From NCBI GenBank assembly GCA_963922205.1, contig CAWUHX010000041.1, positions 620,001 through 684,000 on the forward strand: a stretch of 64,000 nt of DNA. The letters are read 5' to 3'. Below the pieces are notes generated by a model that was not told the DNA's origin, searched no databases, and saw only the letters and a list, made by a program, of their open reading frames with translations. Made by a program: the position numbers and the translations under genes. Origin of the DNA: Romanomermis culicivorax. Taxonomy: Eukaryota > Nematoda > Enoplea > Mermithida > Mermithidae. Below are positions 1 to 11,600 of this stretch, one piece after another. Positions within the stretch are counted from its first letter, which is position 1. Each line of letters starts with the position of its first letter.

Positions 1-1072
1 GTCGAAAACAACTGCAAAAATGATTTGGAATCGAAATCTCTACCACATGTTGTTGGGATAGTATAGGATACTTGGAACGTATATTACAGTAACCAAGGAA
101 CATATATCACGGTCCATGATCGTGCAATCAAGTTTTAAACTTTTTCCGACTGTCAGAGGCATTTATGGTCAACAGTCGAGTCACTTGAGATCTCAATAAT
201 CCTTAGCGAAGTATTTGAGAAAATATGTAGCTTCCTGTGATGAGTTGAGATAGGTGAAAATGAAAATATACCGTAAAAGACATAAGATGGGTATTTTTCG
301 ACGCTGGAAACCGATATTCCGTTTTCTTGCAAATGCGAGCTCATGGCGGGCCCATCCATACTTTTTTCGCAAAAAAAGCAGACGCAAGCGATTTACTCTT
401 GACGTAATGGGGCGATTTCAGTATATAATACATGGCAAGGTAGATATCGGGATTTCCGATCGAAAGATGCCGAACATGTTCATCAAGTATCCACTGTGTG
501 CTCTAAATCTAGCTTTGACACAAGAAACGTAAGAAACGCAAGGCGCTTACAAAATAGCTGATATTTGCAAAACTGTGCAATTTTTTTTTGTGAAATACAC
601 TTCAGTAAATAGAACTCATCAAGATCTTTGTTGCACACAGCGAAAATAAGATATTCGTTCGATTTTGAATGTTGCAATCATTTGCGACATATTTTTGAAA
701 AAAAGCATAGATGAGCCTTTACAATAGGATGAAATTCGATAATTTTCGATTGATTTACCATTTTTGGTTTTCCCTTGCAATGAATTTGCGTTCAGTAATA
801 CCCCGATGAATGCTTAACAGTTTATGTACATTTATGTTGATCTGTCCTGCGTGAAATGTACGCTTTGGGCGGTAGACTAAAGATGTTTTTTTTCAAAATG
901 AATGAAATTTCGTCGAAAATTATGTCAAGTGAAAAATATCATGGAAAATAAAGAAAAGCAAGTGGTTTATTCTGCCATCATGTGTTGTAGTGGTGCGTCC
1001 GACTGTTTATTACGTGGCATGCTCCACACTCACCACCATCCCTTGAACCACAATTTCCGAAGCATCCACATG
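1..1072. other. Non-coding flank, nothing recognised
   Basis: AT-rich sequence with only short chance open frames on both strands. I see no splice-phase-consistent exon, domain or repeat here. It is the region left of the tRNA-like gene and beyond the 3' end of the GRIP gene. Confidence 0.4.
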
Positions 1073-1146
1073 GCTCGGTTAGCGCAGTCGGATAGCGCGC
1101 CTGCCTTGCAAGCAGAAAGACGAGGGTTCGAGTTTCTAACCGAGCG
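1073..1146 (+). tRNA. tRNA-like gene, anticodon TGC (Ala)
   Basis: The 74 bases fold as a full cloverleaf. The acceptor stem is perfect over 7 pairs (GCTCGGT with ACCGAGC). The D stem is GCGC/GCGC. The anticodon loop CTTGCAA (1105-1111) gives anticodon TGC at 1107-1109. The T loop is TTCGAGT (1127-1133). A-box-like TAGCGCAGTCGG and B-box-like GGTTCGAGT are present, and a TTTTT run at 1150-1154 fits a Pol III terminator. Weak points: the first anticodon-stem pair (1100/1116) and the first T-stem pair (1122/1138) are mismatched, and two T-stem pairs are G-T. The third acceptor pair is T-A, not the G3:U70 wobble that marks alanine tRNAs. The 5' half resembles animal elongator Met tRNA. It may be a functional tRNA, a drifted copy or a tRNA-derived retro-element. 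Confidence 0.7.
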
Positions 1147-1739
1147 TTATTTTTCTGACGCACCGGCCATGTAAATTTGGTCATACGACACGTGTCAAAA
1201 ATTCAGCAAAAGATCGATACCACATGCGATTCAAAAACAATAAAAACTGTGATATTTTCGACATATAGTTCGCCCACATAATGTAGCCAAAAAACAGCAT
1301 ACAGCAGTAGTTAATAAGAGAATAGAGGTGCCCTCACAAATAACAGCGTCATAGCCAGAACCAAAATCCCATCAAAGCAGAGTGTCTCAAAATGAAAAGA
1401 AGATTTTCAATCAGGTGAAAAACCTTATAGTCAACCTCATCATAACCATCAGTGAAAAGTCGTCAAAAAGTCAGCTTCTTATGCTGAGCACGGCTATGCA
1501 ACACTCTTAAAGTTTTCAAATTTCACACGATGGGGATTTCTGGCTATGGGTCTTACTTTAGTTATTGCGCTGTGAAGAATCGCAGGATGCTGGGAAAAAA
1601 TGATGACGGAAAAATCCTTAATGAATGCTGAGCTACAACCACAAATATTTCGGAAGAAAATCTTCAATCAGACGTCTGATATTACAGTTGAAATACAATT
1701 TTTGAACACTTAACACCCCAAAAGTAATCGTAGCATAAA

Positions 1740-1990
1740 CTATAGTCTGTTTTTCTAGAAATGCTTATAAATAATGAAAGTGGAAAGCAAGTAGTATTTT
1801 AGATTTTCACGGTTTTCTAGTAAACTATATGCCGTATACGACTGGAAATTTGTGTGCATACTGAGCCCACGTTTGAAAATTTTTCGAGTGAAAAATTTTA
1901 CGAAAAGAGCACTACGTAAACGATTTTGGCAACATTACTGATTTGCGTCCATTTTCTATTTGGAAGCATTTTATAAAAAACAGACTATAG
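1740..1990. mobile_element. CTATAGTC-type MITE, copy 1
   Basis: A 251 bp element bounded by CTATAGTCTGTTTTT on the left and its inverse, AAAAAACAGACTATAG, on the right. The terminal inverted repeats continue imperfectly into 'aaatgctt' and 'aagcatttt'. It has no coding capacity. Internal words such as 'ggaaagcaagta' and 'gagtgaaaaattttac' recur in the other copies. TA dinucleotides at the ends would fit a Tc1/mariner-type target site, but this is inference. Confidence 0.8.
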
Positions 1991-2425
1991 TACTTGATTC
2001 TGGTTGTGCTGAATCCGTCAATTTTTGGATATTCGTCCTATACCCAATTACTATCCACAAAAGGTTTTGATTGACATGTGAGAAAAATGAATATCGGGTA
2101 CTCGTTTTCTAACCGTCAATATTCGCAAAATAATGAACCATAGTTTATGATCTGAAGAGTTATAGCTACACATAGGACATATACAAGACTAGACGACAAA
2201 TTCGAAATTACACAAACAAAATTATATATCTTACATATGAATGAAATATGAAAAATCCATCATCTGACGAGCAAACGAAAATTATCATCAAATTTGCATA
2301 ATTTTTATGCAAAATTTGTTCAGCAACGCACAACCATCATTCACAAGCATAGACAGTAAGCTTTGTGTATAATAAATAAAATATTACGGATGTAAAAAAC
2401 GTGAATATCTGGCGCACGCAGGAGG

Positions 2426-2641
2426 TCACACTTGAGTCTGTTCGGGTGTCAAACGTTGCATAATTTTCTGTTGCTGCTGCTGTTGATCATCTTCTTCGTC
2501 TTCTTCTTCAATGGATTCCGGTCGGCGATTCAATATCAGGTTTGGATCACGGCAAATAAATAGGTCGATTTTATCCCCGGCGGCTGCCAGAATCGGAACG
2601 GCTAATAGGCAATCCAAATCTTTCAAACTTGTGTCGTTTAC
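2426..2641 (-). CDS. GRIP: GRIP terminal exon, end of PDZ7
   Basis: A phase-0 exon starting VNDTSLKDLDCLLAVPILA and GDKIDLFICRDPN completes PDZ7. As in vertebrate GRIP, this is followed by a short tail, here acidic then Gln-rich (EEEDEEDDQQQQQQ). It ends TPEQTQV and a TGA stop at 2426-2428. I found no canonical AATAAA on this strand in the following 400 bases. Confidence 0.92.
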   Translation of the reverse strand, partial: VNDTSLKDLDCLLAVPILAAAGDKIDLFICRDPNLILNRRPESIEEEDEEDDQQQQQQKIMQRLTPEQTQV

Positions 2642-5600
2642 CTGAAGGAATAAGGGATAAAAATCAATAGAAACTCGAGGAAGACTTTTTTGATAGAAGC
2701 AGGTTTCATAAGTTTTTCGATATGCAACATGCAACAATTGCAAGAGATGAAAAAAACAATGAGTAATGTCAAATATTACGAGTGAGCGTCGGTATACAGA
2801 ACGTATCGGTATCCCAAATGTCTCGGTATTCCGTAAATATCAGTGCCCTGAACAGTGTTATAGAATAAAAGCCAAACTTCTCTGTATACCAAAAGTACCG
2901 GTATCCTGGATGTATCAATATCCCGTACGTATCGGTATGCTGAATAATGTAATAAGAAGACAAATCTGACAGTTTACAATGCTAACAAGCCTACCTAAGC
3001 CTAAGCACGACATGGACAAAAATATGTATTCGAGATAATGAGATGAATGTGATGAAACAAAAAATAAAGTTGTATGTGTTCGGGATACCGAAAATTAATG
3101 CATTATCCGGGATAACGATAAATTCGGTACAACGATACGTTCGGTATGCCGATACATTCGGGATATGGATACATTCGAGATACCGATACACAGCGAGTAT
3201 TACCAAAGCTGTCGGTTGCTGTTACTCAAGTTTGAAATCTTTCTCGAGGGTTGTCATTATTGTTCATAGAACCTTGTTCCCCGATATATTCAAAACCGCG
3301 AAATTCAACAAAGTTCGACATGTTTAGAAGATCATATGTGTCCATGTCCATGTCTATGTTCAAGACTTTCAAACATATCGATTCCCTAACTGTAGTTCAG
3401 AAGTACATATAGGTGAGTTAAATAATGTGTTGCAATCCTCATGTGCACCAAACTGCCTATTGTACGCTAGACTACTCTGGTACTTTCATATTCACTACCT
3501 CTGTTCATCATTTTAATACACATAGTACAACTATCATTTTAGGCGTGATAGTGATAATAGAGGGACGAGCCATCCATCAAAAATGTTTCTCGACCACTAG
3601 AAAGATGTGTGTTAATATACATTTAAACGCAGGAACTTCTAGATATTTGAGTAAGCTAACCCTTTCTAATGGTGAAAAATAGGCTTTTCCAGAAGACTGT
3701 TGAACCTTCAAACATAATTTCTGTGAAATGTTCATTCATGAGAAGTTTAGTGCTTATGGACGAAAATTAAGCTTTTTTAGAAATTGAAATTTTAACGTTC
3801 AAACGTCAAACAAATAAGTTTACTGTAGTCTATTTCTTCAGTCGGTCCGTTGGGGATGCCTATACTGATCAAAGCAAAACTTTTTCAAGAGTTCATTCGA
3901 CTGTTTACTTGCAAAAGTTTATCATAAGGCCTAATATTGCCCGAAAAATCGGCCGGTCCTTTCGGTCGAACTTTATTGATGAAAATTCCTTTTTCGGCCA
4001 CGCCATCCGAGACGCTGAAACCAAAATCGTTGTACGTCGTATCTTTGAGGAGAGTGACTCGATAGAATTCTAAAGGTAGCCCCGGACCCGCACCATGACT
4101 TTGGCCAATGGGAGACGAATTTTTGGAGTAAAGTGATGAAGAAGGAGCAGCCGACGGCAAAGTTCGATTCCGCAGAATTCCGGGAGACAAGTCGGTGTTA
4201 TCTCTAAGAATTAACAATTTATTGTAGAGAAGAAGGGGAAGCAAAAACGGAAAAGATACAAAACTATGACAATACATTAGAAACAATTTAATCACGTTTG
4301 GTGTATACACACAAATTATGGGTGAAATTGATTTATAGCTTTTTTCGAAACACCCTGTATGCTTAGTTGACTTTTTTGCATTACGGGCTTGTGGGGTATG
4401 AGATATCTTAAGGATACATGCATCATCACTAAAAGGCTTTATTTGACACTCAAAATTTTCAACTTTGATACACATAGCACGGTCACATAACACATTGCTC
4501 ACCGGAAGCCTGCGGCCAACCGGCTAGCCAGGGATGACGTCTCCAATGGCGGCATTTCCCGCAAGCATTCGTCTTCATCCCCGGGAGACGTGTCGTTGCT
4601 GTCGTCGTGCGAATGTGACTCGCCTGGATCATTTGGCGTCTGGAAATATTCAAGAATCGACTGATTATAACAGTCAAACCGTGCCAGCAAAATTCATGCT
4701 TTTACTGTCGAAATTTATATATAAATGCTTCAAGCATAATTACAAGCAAAACGTGTCATTGAGGTCTGGTCGCAAAAGAAGAGAATAAATCAGACTTCTA
4801 ATAGTAGACATCTAATTAAAATCAAATAACGAAGAAGTCTCTATTATTGTCCGATTCAATGCGAAATGCCAATACGAGACGAAACTTTGAAAAGGAAATT
4901 TGACTGAATCTTAAATCTGTGGAAACTATCCAGGTGAAAAGTTGCCAGGAAGGAAAACCATCTCCAAACGATGGAAGCAAAATAAAAATAAAGAAAACAT
5001 TTGGCGTAGGTCGGGCGTGAGCAAACTTGTCACTCTAGATAACAAGTATTCAAATTTTAGTGTAAATGTAGCCTATGGGCAAATATTTTAGCGGAAAATC
5101 GTAAAGATAGGAAATAGTACGTGCTTTCGATTGTGACCCGTTATAGCGAATGTCCCCATTTAGCGAATATCCCGATTCAGCGAATATGTTAATAAAATAA
5201 AAAATAAATCCTGATTTAGCGAATGTCCTGACTTTGCGAATGGCCTCATTCTCGATTCAGCGAACATTTACAAGAGTAGAAGATACAAGTTTTACAACTT
5301 TAGTTGTGTGTTCAATTGGGGACATTCGCTTAACGGGGACTGTACCGTGCTTTCAACTTCTATTATTTAGATTCATCTCAAGAAAAACAATCTCCATAGT
5401 CCGTTTTTCTTGAAATACTTCTAAATAATAATAGCGGAAAGCAAGTACTATGTCATATTTTAATGATTTTCTGCTAAATCATATGTCACATAGGACTGAA
5501 AATTTGTGAGCATACTCAACCAACCTTTGAGAATTTTTGATTAAAACATTCTACAGCATAAGCCTTGTGTAAAGGATTTTGACGGTAATTCTAGTTTTTG

Positions 5601-8600
5601 TCATTTTTTGATTCACAAGCATTTTGCAAAAAGTAGACAGAACATAGTTTGTATCAGATTTTCTAACCGCCACGCTAATAGAACGAACATCAACTGTTTA
5701 AATTACAAACCATTGCTATTAATTCTCCAAAATTATTATGCTCACTCTTAGATCAGCATTAATCGGTGAGGTGATCAAGGGAATGTTTTCGTATCCGGAC
5801 AGTATGGATTGTCGACTGCCAACCGGGCCGGGCGAAGATGATGAAAAATGCCCAGTCAATAGAATTGAACCGGCGCCTCCTAAGATATCCCTGGAACGAA
5901 CGGCGCCGACGACCGGCGACGAACCGTCTGCACCGCCGACCGTTTTATTACTGTACGGGTGTTTCAAAATTGTGTTGGTCAAAGGAAACGGAGGGTTAAG
6001 GGGTTTGGGCGGCGGTCGAGGCGTCGTAGGTCGAGCGGCCGTCGACGAAGACGTGACCGGCAGGGAGCCGGAGAGGATAGTTTCTTCTAACTTTTTGAGC
6101 ATTTCGGCTTCGCTAACGTTTTCGAGGGCGTCTATGAAGTGCATCCTGCAAAAACAGTGTATCTTGAGAAATTACATAGGCAATTATACAGCAACTTATG
6201 CATGTATCAAAAGTTTCAAAATTATTTAGCGCACCGTATATGCATACCTTCATCACAAGTGACTTTTTAACTCATTGATTTTTATTCCGCTCCTTTCAAC
6301 AGCATTGTTACATAAAACATATTTTTCAGTATGCCAGTTTTAGCAAAGCTTTCATAACGGGAACGTGTTGAATTTTCCGCATTAAAAATGAAAAAATGCT
6401 CAGTCAATTTTTTGTAAACGCTTTTAAATCAGAAAATGACAAAAATTGAAGCTTATGTCGAAGTCGTTTACTCAAAGCTTTTACGATAGTTTTTTTCTCA
6501 AAAAATTGTTAAAGTTATTTGATTGTCTTAATAGTATTTGTCTATGAATCCAACGAGGCAAGGTCTAATATGTGACTGTTCCTCTAAAATGACATTATAG
6601 ACTGTTTTTTTATAAAATACTTCCGAAATGAAAAATGACGCGAATTTGCAGTGACTTGAAAATCTTCTACATGAACCTTTTACTGTAGAATATTTTACTC
6701 AAAAAATTTCTTGTTGCATGTTGAGTGTTGTCACAAATTTTCAGTTCCATATGAAGGACGCTTGGCAGAAAATGGAGAAAATATAAAATAGTACTTGCTT
6801 TCCGAATTTAATATTTGGGAGCATTTTAAGAAAAACAGACTATAGTTATAGAAATAAAACATAACTATTGGTATCTTTTTTATAAATCCTAGTGAAATGA
6901 AAAAAATGACACAAAAATTTACTGAACTGAACACGCTTCACTAGAAGCTTTTATTGTAGAATTTTTCAACTTGAATAGTCTCTTATGCTTACCATAGTAG
7001 CCTCGTGAATTTTCGATTCCATACGACATGTGGTTAGACAGAAAATAACAACAATATAAAATAATGCATGCTTTCCCGTACTGTACGTTTTAATAAAATT
7101 AGACTGTACTTGAGCAAGGACAGGCATCCGGGTGAAAATTCAGAGAATTGGCACGTTATAGTGCATTTGATAGCCCATCGCCATATGTTAAGCAGACACT
7201 TTTTAACCCGTAAGATCTTCTTGCTTGATGTGGTAAACACATGTATATATGTAGTAAATCATTGTGAGCATTTAAATAATGCTTATATGCGATAGTATTC
7301 ATCTCATGCTTCCTGGAAATGAATTTTAAAAAAATTGTTGACGAAAATTCCATTTCGTATTTCGTCCAAATTCTCGACTGTTATTGATATGAGAAGTTTT
7401 AGAAACGGAATTGATGAGGTGTCTTTGATAAGTCTGATCTTTTGAAGATCCTCTACTAAATACTTACAATGAACTTGATCTCGCTTAGCTTTGAATTGCA
7501 TTATTCAACCATTAACTGATGAGGGAGGGTCCGCAGGGGAAAATTCTAAATAAGTGTTATAGTGCGCTCGATTGCCTACGGGGTAAGATTACACTAATCT
7601 TTTTTGCTCATAAGCCATATTTGCACTAAAATTTGCATAAATGTGGTATACGCGACAATCGTGAGTTCACCAATACCCAATCTCAGCAACGGAGAAAGTT
7701 TAAAAGATGCTGAGACATGCATCAGACAGATGACTGTGAGCACTACAATAATGTCCTTTAAGGGAAGCATTCATCCCTGATACCCTATGAAATACTGAGT
7801 TCTGAACTTTACTGAAGTTCAAGAGCTCACAGATCAGAAATGATGCGACAACTAGATTACCTCTTTAGGAACTTATGAAATTTCATGATGTCAGCGAGCT
7901 TAATTGAACAAAATGTTCCATTTATCAATATCTGTTATGGTTCCTGGAGAGAAAGCATAGATAACTTTGGATAGTTTAGCATATTTATGCGAATTTCAGT
8001 GTTAAGAAGGCCTATGAACGTTTCTGTGGGCTATCAAATGCATTAAAACACGAAGGATTTCAGAATTCACACTTAAAAACCCAGAAACCAAGAAAAGAAA
8101 CAAAGAAATACAAGATAATGAATAAATGAACTACTAGCGTTGATGCATTCTTTGATGTAGCAGATTAAGGACTCAATATTTAGTTTACCAGAATGTAGCG
8201 CAGCATAATGGCAACTAATTTTTTAGTCATGATTACGAACTCACGAAAGCAGTGATGAATGTAGTCTTTGAACGCGCAATGCCCGACTTTCATCCCAAAA
8301 CTCACCAATCCTGGTGGGACTGTTGGTCGCAATTCGAATGGGTTTTGCACGGGCAACTTTCGCCGCCCAATTGCACATAATGTTGCTCGTCCTCGGTCGG
8401 CGCCATGCTGACCGAACTACTGACTTCGCTCCTGCATCCGTGGCTCGTTTGGCCGCTGCTGCCCGTCGACGACGAACCCGCTGATTTCAAAGTCGACAAA
8501 GTTTTGTGCAGTTGAATGTGCAAATCTTCGGCTGGAAAAGTAAACATTGCCTAGAATTACAATTTTATTGACAAGCAAGATTTCAAAAAAGTAAGGAAGA

Positions 8601-11600
8601 CATGACGATAAAAAAAATAATGAGGGCATCGATTCAGCTATCTAGAAATATGAAATAAAGCATTACTTCAGTCATTGAATAAACGGAACCACTATCTATA
8701 GTTTGTTTTTTAATAAAATGCTTCCAAATAGAAAAGTTACAGAAATTAGTACTGTCGTCAAAATCGTTTACACAGAGCTTCTACCATAAAATTTTTCACT
8801 CGAAAAATTGTTAAAGACGAAGTCAGTATGCTCAGAAATTTCCACACCCATATGATATATTGTTTATAAGTAAATCGTGAAAAACTGAAATGCTACTTGC
8901 TTTCCACTTTCATTATTTAGAAGCATTTCAAGATAAACCGACTATATATACATGAAACGCAAAAGAAATAGATTTCAGTATTTGCGTTTGGAAAATTTTT
9001 CTTCAGGATTCCTTGGGACTGACTACATCAAGATAATTATTTTTTTCAATTTTCTTTAGATGCAGAAAAAGTCACATGTTTAATTCAAGGATGAGAATTT
9101 TTCAAATATGGTCGCATAACAAATCGTCTCGCTTTACCGAACGGCGCCGCGTCCATCGTGCCACCACCGCCGCCCGACACGCTGGACGCTTTGGAATTCG
9201 AATTTTGTGAATTTCGGTTCGACGATGAGGTGCAAGGTTGTTGGCATTCGGCCAGCGGTGAATCCTCTAGCGATTCAACGGCGCTGTCTATGCTTTGAAC
9301 GGGCGTACCCAATTTTCCGTCGGCGTCCTAGAAAAAATTTAAACTATATGGCTACTCCACGCTAAAGAGTTTAAAATGAGCGCCTTCGTTTCTCACCATA
9401 TCCAAATAATGGTCGACCATGACTGGCCTATCCATGAGCAGGCCTCGCGTGAGAATGTGGCCGTGGTGCCCATATCTGGAATGATCCAAAACAAAACGAG
9501 CAATCTTGAAGCTGACAGTATCTTTATTTTGTTTCATAAGTTGAACGGCTTCGGAAACACGTTTGCCGTTCAGCGAATGTCCGTTAATAGCTAAAATTCT
9601 ATCTCCAACGTGTAAAGCGCCGGTCCTGGAATGTATAATAATGGTTATCATATATCATGACAAGATATGCTGCATGTTTCAGAAGACTAAAAACTACAGT
9701 AGCTATGAAAAACTGAAATTAACACTAACTCTGCGAGATGTTCTACGAAAAATTCTGAATAGGCTACGCGCATGTAAAAACTGTATAGTGCATAATTTAG
9801 GAGGTTGAGTTGCAGAAAGTTAGCACGAAATGGCCTACATAAAGATGCTTGAAGACTAATAGTAACATATATAATGTGAATAGACGGGCTACAAAAAATA
9901 AAAGCTATACAATAAAATTATCTCATGCATTTAGAAAGCTATGCGCTACAATATGATACAATCAGATTAGTAAAACTATGATCTGTGCTGTGAGCTACAG
10001 TAGACTTATACACGACAAAGACTTTAGAAAATCATGGGAACAATATCCATGGAAAATGGGAACAAAATAATATATAAGTTTTTGGAAGAAACTGTGATTT
10101 AACCTGAACTACAAGTACGCATAAGAAACTATCAGCCACAACTAGAGTGTAATTCTATGTTTGAGCTGCAATGAGCAGCAGAAAATATGACACATGTGAC
10201 GAAACTATGAGCAGTTTTATCTAACGGCGGATCTTTCGTTGGTGGACAGCTGAGTTGCGGTTCGAAGTCGTTCCTCTCACTCAGTGCAACGTATTCACAC
10301 CAAAATTTACACAATAGTAGTCAACAATCGGATCTTCGCCTAAAACAATTATGACTGATACAAACATGCGGAAAATGTTTTTTTAGGATCTATGAAGAGG
10401 GAAAGCTTTACGATGGGAATTGCAATATGGAATATAGTGTAGTGCATTAGACAGCACAGAACAGACTGAGTAATGTTAGACCAGTCGCTCTTCAGTGCAT
10501 CTCTACATACAATAAAACTTGTATGAATGTGATAAATCATGGAAGTTCGCCAATGTACATCTGATCACACCAACCAAAGGAGTGTAGGTCATGCAAACAT
10601 ATTCAATCGACCTTAATGAGAAATGTTATATTGTTCATACTACTTAGTCATCACCACTAATATCCTCGGAGATATAAATTTCAAAACTTTAACACAGTTT
10701 CAACAGTTCTAGATTAGAAACAACATGAGGTCATTTTGTAAGCATGCGGAGTAATTTCTAGATCCATTCGATTTCTACCAAAATTATCTTTCCGTATCTT
10801 CGAATCACTCATGATAACTGACATAACTTATCACATTTATGATAATTTTAGTGCAAATAAGATTCACAGGGAAGCACGATAAGTGTAACATGATCCAGCT
10901 AGCTCTGGGCGCTTTTTGGTTGTAAAAATCTGGGACCGGTTTCATCAAAAAGACTCAAGCCTCAGCTGAGCCACTGTAGCTTAACCTTATGTTATAACAT
11001 AGCCATTAAGGTGCAGGTGCAGTTCAGCTTCAACTCAACTCATACATACAAAACATATCGAGGAAGTTAAGCTGCAGCTGCGCTGCACCTGAAAAATTGG
11101 AAAAACAGAAAAATTATTTGAAACATAAAAATTGTGCATGATATGAACTCTTGATACGCGGAAATACGACTTTTTTCGGTCAATCAGAAATGAGAACATC
11201 CATGTTATGTTCATCCAACCCCCCGATATTTTGGAAGCACTCCAAGCAGGAAACTAAAGACTATAAACATTACTTTAAATGAGTCATGCTTTGCCAGCGC
11301 TGCTTATCCCGAATGAACAGAAAATAGCAAGAGTGAAGCTGAATAAGAGTGAAACGATAGGTTATAGCAAATTATGAACAATCATCAAAAAAGTTAAAAA
11401 ATCTGGGAACATATATAACGAAATTACCATCGCCTCTTTCGAAAACAGTAAATCAAACAAGATCCTCACTTTTCTGCAATGCCTCCTGGTGCCAAATGCG
11501 ATATAACTATAGGATCAACGTTGTCGTCCGTACTGGCTACCGTCACTCCCAGAGGTCCGCCTTTCCGACTCAACTCTACAGTATAAACTACCGTATTCGT

